A model generated the notes under the pieces. The model made no database searches and was not told where the DNA came from. It was given only the letters and a program-made list of their open reading frames with translations. A program made the position numbers and the translations under genes. DNA of 60,671 nt from positions 1 through 60,671 of the forward strand of contig JANQKZ010000014.1 in the NCBI GenBank assembly GCA_028280845.1, given 5' to 3'. This document shows positions 19,901 to 27,537 of the stretch, piece by piece; positions within the stretch are counted from its first letter, which is position 1; each line of letters starts with the position of its first letter. Source of the DNA: Opitutales bacterium (GTDB lineage: Bacteria; Verrucomicrobiota; Verrucomicrobiia; Opitutales; JABSRG01).

Positions 19901-20010
19901 CCCTCGATCCCTTCGACCCGGAATTGAAAACCGAAGGTTTCGTGCTGTTGGAGTATCGAGCTGTTTACTCCGAATCATCAACTCGGATTTCCCATGAGTC
20001 ACCCATTTAA
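16969..20010 (+). CDS. Secreted GH2-fold protein with non-canonical acid/base position
   Basis: A 1013-residue exported protein. After the signal peptide, ~120-270 look like a concanavalin-type jelly-roll insert, followed by the GH2 sugar-binding domain (~285-420, LYLRKWVAVDD, GGEIWINGEVVH), an Ig-like sandwich and a TIM-barrel with FRLNGKPYVMNGALLFGYKY, RLNGNTIRMS and RNHPSIVMWQPGNHPKFLGY. GH2 enzymes normally read GNE (or GSD in exo-glucosaminidases) here. The acid/base residue is replaced by His686. A candidate nucleophile Glu796 (FRTEYL) is kept. The protein may be a binding protein, use another acid, or form a distinct subfamily. Its 3' end overlaps the GH28 gene by 17 nt, so both are translated from one mRNA. 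Confidence 0.82.
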   Translation: MTRKKHLFASGLRGGFLALLMILNAQAEWRSFELRYHSASDAANGETDFRGETAYFNTDQRIEYLQRYEQVAGRFFENSNWDQVVVSDEEAKVRLATIKPQPLPSVRKRLNLETWRWMGFKAGILEQETRAIAQWETQPNTTVQDGHLLVGATTVKHAFDEQSWRFKMRWTVSVNDFNDAVFSIGRVLRSGFLSDGTFFYEGSHGSIIFGQYQTGVDYTFEVDIDLENGGFNLTVNESKVADFVPLVRRIPVSEFGIESSKGVTLKSLYAEGYTKAKFTEDTNSRDEPYTVALLIDEDFDVRPDIHGWTTPEYDDSRWQACWLPYPHGGERYQGESLYLRKWVAVDDFSIAELNIETLDPGGEIWINGEVVHVQHHRLPVQVDVSRYLNKHTENLIAIRVFPNKVITTNRHTSMDRHTGWFSGRAWIDFRSESYVKDLFVYATDVEADAKVQVNAVFRNDRIFHVEREMKTDNDFFGAARLTVYPWFPQESTEPVFEQAYPIRLRLNQDFKFSQKISLRNPQLWTTETPNLYRFVLTLEDRQGNPVDDFVVTSGLRVISQDGGTFRLNGKPYVMNGALLFGYKYPLEDIARTLRCGPDYWLIKQLMMVKRLNGNTIRMSIHHGNRGGVNDPRFAEFGDQLGVMFQWSTGTWVRSGSPWQLDIGLLPTYVEQVRNHPSIVMWQPGNHPKFLGYEQEGGEWMEQIYNAIYPVDPSRLISCTASNSRFGAEGAPNSTGTLLESGKVVDDPGVWNAPMIARGDMEHMTGYATDWSTIRKFPYPDDFEDQQGWRRKGFRTEYLNCPNKAWFDFESEESAGHPNQDLRKGKPYSGYRSYEVRYDDATIGRRLSSDQWRESQAWQGFSAFEAYKKKRWLDYDGQIWCTLHGGGNSATYEKPLIDYLGYSKIVFHTVKMAFQEVLVGSQNVDMVYGPEDMIPLVVMNQGDEKQVDIIVEAKELSGRVLAEKLYPNVILPAGRSAVTLDPFDPELKTEGFVLLEYRAVYSESSTRISHESPI

Positions 20011-21379
20011 AGACCTGGTATTGTTTGTCACAGTATTGACCGGAGGGTTGCTGGGACCTCCTCTTGTTTCCAGTGAAGACCCATTCGAGGCTGTGGATCG
20101 AATCATCCGCAGTATTCAAACGACATCTTTCCCAGAGCGCGCTGAGGTCGTCCCTCGAAAGGAAGGATCGAAGAATTGCCTGCCCGCGATCCAGGCAACC
20201 ATTGACAGGGTACAGGCTGAAGGCGGGGGAACGGTTGTATTGGGGAAAGGACTTTGGCTTGCCGATGGACCCTTGCGCCTCAAGTCCAATGTCAGGCTCC
20301 ATCTCGAGGATGAAGCCATTTTAAGGTTTCTTCCAAATCCGGAGAGCTACTTACCTCCTGTCCTGACGCGTTGGGAGGGAACGGAGGTCTACACATACTC
20401 CCCCTTCATTTTTGCAGACGGGCAGACCAATATCGCGATCACGGGTAAGGGCACAATAGATGGGCAAGGAGAAAAGTACTGGCTCCCGTGGCGAAAGACA
20501 CAAAAGCCGATTCAAAAAATCTTGAGGGATATGGGAAGAGATGGAGTTCCCGTGGAAGAGCGCGTCTTTGTTGGGGAGCGGCGCTTGCGGCCATATTTTG
20601 TGCAGTTTAGAAATTGCAGCCGGGTGCTGGTGGATGGTCCAACCTTTATCGATTCGCCGTTTTGGATGATCCATCCCCTTTACTCCACGGATGTCATCAT
20701 CAGAAACTCAAAGTTTATCAGCCGGCATATCAATAGCGATGGGGTGGACCCTGACAGTTCGCAGCGGGTGCTCATCGAGAATTGTGATTTTGATGTCGGT
20801 GATGATGGCGTTTCCATAAAAGCGGGCCGAGATCAAGACGGGTGGCGTGTAGGAAAGCCCAGCGAAGATATCGTCATTCGGAACTGTGTTTATAGTGGCG
20901 ATACCGGAGGCGGTGTGGCGATTGGAAGTGAAATGTCGGGTGGAGTTCGAAATGTTTTTGTGGATGGCTTCACCTTACCCAAGGCGAGTCATACCCTGTT
21001 TTTTAAAGCAAATCTGGATCGAGGCGGCCTGATTGAAAATGTCCATATCCGCAATATTCGCGGTGGTGAGGTGAAGTCTGTCCTGGTATTCAGTAACGCT
21101 TTTCACTCTTATCGTGGGGGGAATTTCCCCCCCAAGTTTCGCAAGGTTACGGTTGAGGATGTGGTGGTGGATAAGGCCAGAATCGGGATTTCCATTCAAG
21201 GGCATGAAGACGCTCCAGTTGAGCAAATTGCGATCCGTAATTTTACGGTGAGGCATGTGGAACACCCGCTCAAGATGTCGGATGCTAAGGACGTGGAATT
21301 GGACCGAGTCATGATGAACGGTCAAGGCGTCACGGTCAAAGATGCCGCTCAGGTGGATTCAGAGCTTGTAGGTAACTGA
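19994..21379 (+). CDS. Secreted glycoside hydrolase family 28-like protein
   Basis: A 461-residue right-handed beta-helix protein with a signal peptide. GH28 (polygalacturonase) signatures are present: a pectin-lyase-like front (AIQATIDRVQAEGGGTVVL, GKGTIDGQG), NSDGVDPD (~246), CDFDVGDDGVSIKAG (~265-279) and the Lys-containing LFFKANLDRGG. The catalytic Asp positions (NSD, DD) are kept. The family GHG...IGS motif reads GGGVAIGSE, so the conserved His is missing. A substrate with galacturonic acid or a related uronate/rhamnose linkage is likely from the family. The ATG lies inside the end of the GH2-like gene, suggesting translational coupling. Confidence 0.85.
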   Translation: MSHPFKDLVLFVTVLTGGLLGPPLVSSEDPFEAVDRIIRSIQTTSFPERAEVVPRKEGSKNCLPAIQATIDRVQAEGGGTVVLGKGLWLADGPLRLKSNVRLHLEDEAILRFLPNPESYLPPVLTRWEGTEVYTYSPFIFADGQTNIAITGKGTIDGQGEKYWLPWRKTQKPIQKILRDMGRDGVPVEERVFVGERRLRPYFVQFRNCSRVLVDGPTFIDSPFWMIHPLYSTDVIIRNSKFISRHINSDGVDPDSSQRVLIENCDFDVGDDGVSIKAGRDQDGWRVGKPSEDIVIRNCVYSGDTGGGVAIGSEMSGGVRNVFVDGFTLPKASHTLFFKANLDRGGLIENVHIRNIRGGEVKSVLVFSNAFHSYRGGNFPPKFRKVTVEDVVVDKARIGISIQGHEDAPVEQIAIRNFTVRHVEHPLKMSDAKDVELDRVMMNGQGVTVKDAAQVDSELVGN

Positions 21380-21416
21380 GAAGCGGATCAGGGGTACGGT
21401 CGAAAAAGATTTGGAT

Positions 21417-22568
21417 ATGAGCACCCAGGTTCCACTTGTGAGAGCACCATGTTTTCCTGTCAGAACCCAACATATCCTGTTGTTGGTCTTCTGGTCTTTA
21501 TTTTCTAAGCCAGCCATGAGTCATTCGGCGTCCCTGCTTTCTCCGCCTGATGGTGATGCGGTGGTGTCCTACTTTCATCAATTTGCAGATAGCCCGGACG
21601 GGCAGCGAGTGGTGTTTACCGTTTTTGATTCACCAGAAAGCATGCAGGTGGTGGTGATGGATCTTAGGAATGGAGCGATGACCAGGATAGCCAGTGTGGC
21701 GGGGCAAAACCGGCACACGGGAGCACACCCGCTCTGGATTAGCGACCACGCCCTGATCTACTGCAGTGGAGCCGATTACAAGATTTATTATCATGATTTG
21801 CGGACAGGAAAAATCGTGGCCTTCGACGGAGGGCACATCAGCGATTATTCCAGTGTGAACAGGAAGATCCTTTATAAAAATAACGATCCTTCGAAAGAGC
21901 CGGTCGGTATTTACGAAATCGATTTGAACACTGGCATTCGGAGGCGACTCATCTGCCTGAGTGAGGTCGCGAAACTGAAATCGGAGATCGGGACCGAAAA
22001 CTCGGTGAGATATTGGCGGTTGGATCATCCCTATTGGAGCCCCGACGGAGACAAGATCCTTTTCCAGGTCAAAACATCGAGTGGGAAATCGAACGCCAGA
22101 GACGACTATATCTTTTTCGCGGATGCCCGGGCTGAGCAGATCCACTTTATCGGGAATAAGCCGATGCATGTCCAATGGTGGGATAATGAATCGGTGTTTG
22201 GACACGATTGGCAGGAAGCCAAGGACTATCACATGAGGCGGTGGAACCTGGATGGTGAGTTGATAGAGGAGTTGTCGGGCCCGGGGTGCCATGGCACGGT
22301 TTCCCCGGACCGACAGTGGATCGTAACGGAAAGCTGGTATCGCAGTGATCCTATTAACGTTTATCTTTATCGCAGAGGCGAAGTGGTCCCCAGGAAACAG
22401 ATCTTCAGCCAACCCGCGGTCGTCCAAGGAAAGTCGTTTTGGGATATTCGTTCCCATGTTCATCCTACCTTTTCGCGAGATGGGAAACGGGTGTTTTTCA
22501 ATGGACAGGGAGTGGACGGCCAATCGAAAGTGTGGGTATTCGAATTACTTGGATCGGGTCAATACTAG
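21417..22568 (+). CDS. Secreted beta-propeller, PL22 (oligogalacturonate lyase)/TolB-like
   Basis: About 383 residues with a hydrophobic N-terminal export segment (HILLLVFWSLFSK) and repeated propeller blades: FADSPDGQRVVFTVFDS, PYWSPDGDKILFQVKTSS, HGTVSPDRQWIVTESWY, HVHPTFSRDGKRVFFNG. His-containing blades such as HVHPTFSRDGK resemble family PL22 oligogalacturonate lyases, which are seven-bladed propellers using His-coordinated Mn. The GH28 neighbour supports a pectin-related role. A generic TolB/WD40-type protein is the alternative. The ATG at 21417 is preferred to the TTG two codons upstream. It is the last gene of the locus; no clear terminator follows. Confidence 0.6.
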   Translation: MSTQVPLVRAPCFPVRTQHILLLVFWSLFSKPAMSHSASLLSPPDGDAVVSYFHQFADSPDGQRVVFTVFDSPESMQVVVMDLRNGAMTRIASVAGQNRHTGAHPLWISDHALIYCSGADYKIYYHDLRTGKIVAFDGGHISDYSSVNRKILYKNNDPSKEPVGIYEIDLNTGIRRRLICLSEVAKLKSEIGTENSVRYWRLDHPYWSPDGDKILFQVKTSSGKSNARDDYIFFADARAEQIHFIGNKPMHVQWWDNESVFGHDWQEAKDYHMRRWNLDGELIEELSGPGCHGTVSPDRQWIVTESWYRSDPINVYLYRRGEVVPRKQIFSQPAVVQGKSFWDIRSHVHPTFSRDGKRVFFNGQGVDGQSKVWVFELLGSGQY

Positions 22569-22815
22569 GTGAGGGATGCTCCTCGAAGCTTCATAACGGG
22601 ATGCGAAGTGGGGCCAGAGTGGTGGTAAATCCTGCTATTCAAAGCACGCGCTTGACTTTGAATTTCACCACAGGGTGACCCATAACCTGAGACGCGCCTG
22701 GACCAACCTTACTTGCCGATGTGAAAATATTTCCACTGAGCTATTCGCTCCCTTCAAACTCATCTGTGGCCTTTTTACACCCCCCGCAGGCGTTTTTTCC
22801 TTCTCGACCCTCATT

Positions 22816-22832
22816 ATGAAAGTTGCTTTCAT
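22816..22832. promoter_or_regulatory. Zur-type palindrome, box 1 (cobW1)
   Basis: ATGAAAG-TTG-CTTTCAT is a perfect 7-3-7 palindrome ending 6 nt before the COG0523 gene start. The same motif recurs at 24969 and 32891. Regulator assignment is inferred from the Fur-family gene beside box 2. Confidence 0.7.
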
Positions 22833-22838
22833 TAAGGT

Positions 22839-24173
22839 ATGAGTTTTTTGTCGTGGAATCCCGATATTTCCCATGAACCCGCTACAAAGATTCCGGTGAC
22901 GGTTTTGAGCGGTTTTCTGGGGGCGGGGAAAACCACCGCGTTAAACAGGATACTTGCTGCTTTGGCCGCTCGGAAGTTTGCGGTCGTCGTCAATGACCTG
23001 GGGGAGATCAACATTGATGCATCGTTGATCAAGAGCGCGGTCAAGGAGGTGGATGGTGTGCTTGAGCTGCAAGGCGGTTGTATCTGTTGCAGCATCCAAA
23101 CTGACTTGCTGGATGCGCTTCTCGAACTTTATGAGCGATTCCAGCCAGAGCATATTCTGATTGAAGCCACAGGTGTCGCCGAACCGAAAGCCATTCTCGA
23201 GACCCTTTACTCAGGAAACCTTTTCGGTCGGAAGGGAACGGATTTCCTCAAAGTTGCCAACATGGTGACGGTGGTTGATGGTGGAAACCTGGAACAGTAT
23301 CTCGAATCACCTGAAAACACCGGGGCATCTCGACGCATGCATCTTCTTCAGAATGATCCGCGCCGCCCCCTTGAAGAACTGCTCATGGAGCAAATTGAAT
23401 GTGCAGATATCTTGCTGATTAACAAGGTGGATGTGCTAGAGGAGGATGTCCGCCAACGCTTCCAAGCTTACCTCATGAGACTGAACCATTCTGCCGAGAT
23501 CTGGGAATGCAGTTTCGGCCAGATCGATGTAGAGCGGTTGATGAAGGATCATCGTTTCAGCGAGGAGAAGACACTGACAGGCGCGGCTTGGCGTCATGCG
23601 ATCCTTGACAATGAGGCTGGCAGGAAGAGCGCATGGAAGCTGGTCGAAGAGAAAGCAAGCAGGTCTTCGATCCACAATTCCCACTCCGATGGGCACGACC
23701 ACCATCACCATGATCAGGGCCAAGACAGTTCTTGCCAGCACGACCATGATCACGAAGCGCATGAGGAGCACCATCATCATAAAGACTATGGGTTGGAAAC
23801 TTTCGTGTTCAATGCGCGGAAACCGTTCGTGGAGTCCCGCCTTCTGAAGGTGCTGCGGAACGGATTGCCAGGGGTTATTCGCGCCAAGGGCTTTTACTGG
23901 ACCGAGCGTCGCCCGGAGTATGTAGGGCTCTTATCCGTAGCCGGCAAGATGCTTCGCGCGGACTACCTTGCAGAATGGTGGCATACCATGATCGAGCGTG
24001 GAGAGGTGGATTTGAGTGAAGTTCCGGAGATTGTCCGCAAATCGTGGCTCCCGGTTTTTGGCGACCGAAGGCAAGAGTTGGTATTTATTGGGATCGATCT
24101 GGACCGGGAGCGAATCGAAGACGCATTGAAGGATTGTTTCGTAAATGATCAGGTCGCAACCCACCTACCATGA
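22839..24173 (+). CDS. COG0523 (CobW-type) metal-chaperone GTPase with His-rich linker
   Basis: A 444-residue G3E-family P-loop GTPase: GFLGAGKTT (~25-33), the metal-binding CICC motif (81-84), ATGVAEP, INKVD (~197) and a C-terminal CobW_C domain (GLETFVFNARKP, GVIRAKGFYW, GDRRQELVFIG). A long His/Asp-rich linker at ~278-317 with many HDH and HHHH runs separates the domains and suggests zinc loading or storage. Members of this family insert or allocate metals, and several are Zur-regulated zinc metallochaperones (ZagA/ZigA type). A perfect Zur-type palindrome ends 6 nt upstream of the ATG, with only AAGG as a possible, very close Shine-Dalgarno. A second, shorter paralog is at 28361-29596. 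Confidence 0.92.
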   Translation: MSFLSWNPDISHEPATKIPVTVLSGFLGAGKTTALNRILAALAARKFAVVVNDLGEINIDASLIKSAVKEVDGVLELQGGCICCSIQTDLLDALLELYERFQPEHILIEATGVAEPKAILETLYSGNLFGRKGTDFLKVANMVTVVDGGNLEQYLESPENTGASRRMHLLQNDPRRPLEELLMEQIECADILLINKVDVLEEDVRQRFQAYLMRLNHSAEIWECSFGQIDVERLMKDHRFSEEKTLTGAAWRHAILDNEAGRKSAWKLVEEKASRSSIHNSHSDGHDHHHHDQGQDSSCQHDHDHEAHEEHHHHKDYGLETFVFNARKPFVESRLLKVLRNGLPGVIRAKGFYWTERRPEYVGLLSVAGKMLRADYLAEWWHTMIERGEVDLSEVPEIVRKSWLPVFGDRRQELVFIGIDLDRERIEDALKDCFVNDQVATHLP

Positions 24174-24192
24174 GTCACTTGCCGTTCGCGCC

Positions 24193-24438
24193 TCAAGCGA
24201 TTCTTTCACTTCGACGTCCGCACTGGTGCTTGCCCATGAACCCCCTGCAGCCTGGGACTTCGATTGCTTCGGCAAATGCCGCACGTTTGATGAGGTCAAA
24301 ACGTTTGTGACCTTGAAGGGCCTGGAAGTCGCCAACGCGTTCGGGCGCATCCAGCTCTTCCGCCCAGCGCGTCCAGTCGGGAGTTTCCGGTTGTTCGACT
24401 GAAGCCGGACTGCGCTTGGCTCCAAGGGCCTTTACAAT
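24193..24438 (-). other. Possible coding stretch without a canonical start, after hisI
   Basis: This frame reads protein-like (PDWTRWAEELDAPERVGDFQ, then HKRFDLIKRAAFAEAIEVPG) and closes at 24193. It begins inside the last codons of hisI in another frame and has no ATG, GTG or TTG. Either it starts at a rare codon such as ATT at 24438, or it is a gene remnant. I do not recognise a family. An opposite-strand frame of similar length (24145-24402) looks less protein-like. Confidence 0.3.
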
Positions 24439-24929
24439 TGGGTCGGATTCGGAGCGTCGCCGTAAACCGCCTTGGGATCGAAGGCCTTGGACTCCTCGAT
24501 GAAACGCAGGCGCACTGGACTTAGCGCATTGCCGATGGGCACTTCCCGGTAGAAGCAGGAGCGGTAACCGACATGGCAGGAGGCCTCCTGTCCGCCATGC
24601 GTTGGCTGAGTCAATTCTACCTCGATAACGACGCAGTCTTGATCGTCATCAATGAGCATCCGCTTGACGTGTTGAAACATGCCAGAGCTTTCGCCCTTCT
24701 TCCAGAGCTTCTGCCGGGAGCGAGACCAGTAGTGCGCCAAGCCGGTCTCAATGGTCAGGGCAAGGGCCTCCGGGTTCATGAAGGCAAACATCAAGACCTC
24801 CCGGCTTTCGGCGTGAATGGTCACACAGGGAATGACGCCCTGCTGGTCAAATTTCGGGGCCAGTTGCTCGCCTTCCTCGACCTGTTCGACACTCTCTCGT
24901 TTGGCAAAAATCAATCCTGATGCGTCCAT
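24432..24929 (-). CDS. hisI: Phosphoribosyl-AMP cyclohydrolase paralog (HisI) with altered zinc site
   Basis: HisI opens the adenine ring of phosphoribosyl-AMP in histidine synthesis and normally needs zinc held by three Cys. The 165 residues show the family blocks VLMFAFMNPEAL, SRSRQKLWKKGE and SCHVGYRSCFY (Cys118, Cys125). The conserved D-C-D-x-D motif instead reads DDDQDC (94-99): the three Asp are kept but the first zinc-ligand Cys is Asp, with a Cys four places later. A ~4-residue insertion precedes SCH. The gene is divergent from the Fur-family regulator with a Zur-type palindrome between them. Duplicate, zinc-regulated HisI copies are known in Zur regulons. The enzyme probably serves during zinc limitation; another hisI is expected elsewhere in the genome. 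Confidence 0.85.
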   Translation of the reverse strand: MDASGLIFAKRESVEQVEEGEQLAPKFDQQGVIPCVTIHAESREVLMFAFMNPEALALTIETGLAHYWSRSRQKLWKKGESSGMFQHVKRMLIDDDQDCVVIEVELTQPTHGGQEASCHVGYRSCFYREVPIGNALSPVRLRFIEESKAFDPKAVYGDAPNPTQL

Positions 24930-24968
24930 GCTTTTACCTTGAAAAAAGCAGGTTTGGAGGCAAGCATA

Positions 24969-24985
24969 ATGAAAACGACTTTCAT
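24969..24985. promoter_or_regulatory. Zur-type palindrome, box 2 (zur/hisI divergent)
   Basis: ATGAAAA-CGA-CTTTCAT differs from the perfect palindrome at one arm position. It lies 39 nt before hisI on one strand and 5 nt before the Fur-family start codon on the other, so one site could control both and give autoregulation. Confidence 0.7.
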
Positions 24986-24990
24986 AACGA

Positions 24991-25437
24991 ATGAAACGCG
25001 CAAAAGGATTCCTTCAGCGCATTATTCAGGCCATTAAGCGTGGCCCATTGCGTATGACCCGGAAACGCGAACGGCTTCTCGGGGCTTTGCTGGCGATGGA
25101 TCGTCCGGTATCAGCGGCGGCCCTGCGAGACAAGGCAGGTCTCCCTGAGAGTGATTTGGTCACGGTATACCGCACGCTGGAAGCTTTTGAAGGGGTTGGA
25201 ATCATTCAACGTATCCCGCTTGAAGAAAGTGGGTGTCTTTTTGAGCTGACCGAACCTGACGATCACCATCATCATTTCGTCTGCCGGGAGTGCCATCGAA
25301 CGGAACGCCTCGATCTTTGTCTTGCTATAGAATTAGAAGAGCAGGCACGGAAACTCGGATTCACGCAGATCAACCACCTGATGGAGGTATATGGGCTGTG
25401 TGAAGATTGTCAGCCAGCAGCTGCATCTGGTGACTGA
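24991..25437 (+). CDS. zur: Fur-family metalloregulator, probably Zur
   Basis: A 148-residue Fur-family repressor: winged helix with [20 protein letters not shown] (~56-75), the [13 protein letters not shown] metal block (His92-95, Cys98, Cys101) and the C-terminal CEDC pair (Cys137/Cys140), which together form the structural zinc site typical of Zur and Fur. The specificity is inferred from neighbours: COG0523 GTPases, HisI and CysS duplicates point to zinc rather than iron. The ATG at 24991 follows the palindrome by 5 nt. A second possible start is the Met at 25054 (MTRKRERLL), where the usual Fur homology begins. The last 68 bp overlap the convergent YidD-RibD gene. Confidence 0.85.
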   Translation: MKRAKGFLQRIIQAIKRGPLRMTRKRERLLGALLAMDRPVSAAALRDKAGLPESDLVTVYRTLEAFEGVGIIQRIPLEESGCLFELTEPDDHHHHFVCRECHRTERLDLCLAIELEEQARKLGFTQINHLMEVYGLCEDCQPAAASGD

Positions 25438-26128
25438 ACTGTGGGTTGAGGGCTTCGCAGGCGGCAGACTCTACGCCCCACACGACCGCTATCCCGTGGC
25501 TGCCTAGAAGTTCGAGTGCTCGCCCGGCATGAGCCGGATTGGGATCCAGGCAACCGATCACCACGCGACCTATGCCACGGCTGTTAATGATGCGTTCACA
25601 GCAGGAACCCGTTCTGCCGGTTGTAGAACAGGGTTCCAAGGTCACGAACATCTCCGCCCCGGGTTTTGGTAAACGCCCCAGATTTTCGAGGGCTACTCGC
25701 TCGGCATGCGGTCCTCCGTCGTAAGAATGGAAGCCCTCGGCCACGACTTCGCCCGATTCCACGATGAGAGCCCCGACACGCGGATTGGGACTGACGGCAT
25801 CTTCGGAGACCATGGATGCAAGTGCGATCGCTCGGCGCATGAAGCGACGATCCCTTTCTGAAACGGCTGTCGGGCACGAAGCTGCAGGAGGAACAGGATC
25901 GAAGCCATGCCCACCCCAGGGGTGACAGCGCAATAGGCGTTTGACCGACAAGCCCAGCCCTCGGATCACGCCGTGGTCACGAACGGCCTCGATTGCGTAA
26001 GCGGAACAGCTTGGTTGAAACCGGCACCCGGAGCCGGGTCCTCCCAGTAGATGCAACACTGGCGAAAGCAAAAGTTGGTACGCACGAATGAGACCGACAA
26101 CGGCCTGCTGAGAGAGGGATGATTTCAT
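25370..26128 (-). CDS. YidD-RibD deaminase-domain fusion protein
   Basis: One uninterrupted 252-residue frame joins two normally separate proteins. Residues 1-80 are YidD-like ([12 protein letters not shown] ~34-45; [14 protein letters not shown] ~67-80), a small membrane-associated factor linked to YidC-dependent insertion. Residues ~90-240 are a RibD-type cytidine-deaminase fold with NPRVGALIV, the zinc ligand and catalytic pair HAE (141-143), and [15 protein letters not shown] (Cys167, Cys176). The RibD reductase domain is absent. Its ATG overlaps the cysS stop as ATGA, making it the last gene of the eight-gene operon. RibD deaminates the pyrimidine intermediate of riboflavin synthesis. 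Whether this copy does so is unknown, and why it is fused to YidD is unexplained. Confidence 0.85.
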   Translation of the reverse strand: MKSSLSQQAVVGLIRAYQLLLSPVLHLLGGPGSGCRFQPSCSAYAIEAVRDHGVIRGLGLSVKRLLRCHPWGGHGFDPVPPAASCPTAVSERDRRFMRRAIALASMVSEDAVSPNPRVGALIVESGEVVAEGFHSYDGGPHAERVALENLGRLPKPGAEMFVTLEPCSTTGRTGSCCERIINSRGIGRVVIGCLDPNPAHAGRALELLGSHGIAVVWGVESAACEALNPQFSHQMQLLADNLHTAHIPPSGG

Positions 26129-27534
26129 TTGTTAACCTCAGTGGATTCCAAGTCGTAGCCATCTGCTTTGTCCCGCACTTCCCAGCCTTGTTCGCGCAAG
26201 GCCTCGCGTAGCGAATCGGCCTCTTGCCAGTTACAGGCACTGCGCGCCTCTTGACGTCGGTGCGCCAAGGCTTCCACTTCTGGCGGGATACTGGTTTCAG
26301 TTAAATCATTCTGGAGTTGTGGGGGAAGACCCAGCATTTGGAGAACACGTGCTAAATCCCTTTGGATCGGTTCCTGATCCCTGCGACCGATCGCTTTTCG
26401 GCTTTGCAGGGCACTGTTCAAGGCTCCCAGGGCTTTGGGTGTGTTCAGATCTTCGCAGAGCGCCTCAAGTACGGGTGTGAAAACGGAGGTTTCCATAGAG
26501 GCATAGCGCACATCTTCCAGCACCGGAGTATCGATCCCTTCCGTGAACCCGCAAATGCGCTTCAGGGTGCTTTCTGCGGCGGCGAGCGACTCCCAGGTGA
26601 AGTTGAGTGGCTGACGATAATGCCCCGAAAGCAGGAGGTAACGGAGTGCTTCAGGTGAAAAACCGCGTTTGACGACCTCATCGAGAATGAACAGGTTTCC
26701 CAGCGACTTACTCATCTTTTCGCCATTCACTCGAAGGTGGGCGACGTGAAACCAATGGCGCACGAATGGTTTGCCGGTGGCTGCTTCACTCTGAGCGATT
26801 TCATTTTCGTGATGCGGGAAGATCAGATCCACACCACCGGAATGCAGATCAAAGGACTCGCCGAGGTAGCGCATGCTCATCGCACTACACTCGATGTGCC
26901 AGCCGGGGCGTCCCTGGCCCCATGGGCTGTCCCAGCGGTTCGGGCCATCTTCCGGCTTCCATGCCTTCCAAAGGACAAAGTCCTGCCAGGATTCCTTTCC
27001 GTATTCGTCGCTCTCGTTTAAGCGTTCAGACGCATTCTGCCGAACCCCGGACAGGTTTAGGCGGGAAAGCTTTCCGTAGTCGGCAAACGAATCGATGCGA
27101 AAATAAACACTCCCAGAGTCGGCTGTGTAGGCATGGCCCTTGTCGATTAACTTTTGGATTAACAGGATTTGATCTTTGATATGTGCTACGGCAGATGGCG
27201 TGTGGGCGGGGGGTAGGATATTCATGGCCGCACAGTCTGCTTCAAATTTTGTGCGCCACTTTTGGGTGAACTCAGCGAGCGGCAGCCCAACCTTTTGCGA
27301 ATCCCGGATCGTCTTGTCGTCTACATCCGTGACGTTGCGCACATGACAGGTCTCGACTCCAAGAAATTCGACAACTCTGCGGAAAGCATCCTGGAGCACG
27401 AAAGTGCGAAGATTACCGATATGGGCAGGGCCATAGACCGTTGGGCCGCAGCAGTAAAATCTCAGCGTGTTTTGATCCGATGGGCGAACTGGCTCAAGCT
27501 TCCGAGTCAGCGTGTTGTATAGAGAAAGTTGCAT
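26125..27534 (-). CDS. cysS: Cysteinyl-tRNA synthetase (zinc-regulon copy)
   Basis: Class I synthetase charging tRNA-Cys. The 469 residues have the HIGH-equivalent motif [15 protein letters not shown] in EKMSKSLGN, and all four zinc-ligand positions of the family: Cys in YCCGPTVY, Cys in GWHIECSAM, and His/Glu in HHENEIAQ. The zinc-dependent active site is therefore intact, unlike HisI and FmdB in this island. It lies in the middle of a metal-starvation operon, 3 nt after the MerC-like stop and overlapping the YidD-RibD start by 4 nt. A second, housekeeping cysS would be expected elsewhere; this copy may keep translation running when zinc is scarce, or have higher zinc affinity. Confidence 0.93.
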   Translation of the reverse strand: MQLSLYNTLTRKLEPVRPSDQNTLRFYCCGPTVYGPAHIGNLRTFVLQDAFRRVVEFLGVETCHVRNVTDVDDKTIRDSQKVGLPLAEFTQKWRTKFEADCAAMNILPPAHTPSAVAHIKDQILLIQKLIDKGHAYTADSGSVYFRIDSFADYGKLSRLNLSGVRQNASERLNESDEYGKESWQDFVLWKAWKPEDGPNRWDSPWGQGRPGWHIECSAMSMRYLGESFDLHSGGVDLIFPHHENEIAQSEAATGKPFVRHWFHVAHLRVNGEKMSKSLGNLFILDEVVKRGFSPEALRYLLLSGHYRQPLNFTWESLAAAESTLKRICGFTEGIDTPVLEDVRYASMETSVFTPVLEALCEDLNTPKALGALNSALQSRKAIGRRDQEPIQRDLARVLQMLGLPPQLQNDLTETSIPPEVEALAHRRQEARSACNWQEADSLREALREQGWEVRDKADGYDLESTEVNK

Positions 27535-27537
27535 GGC

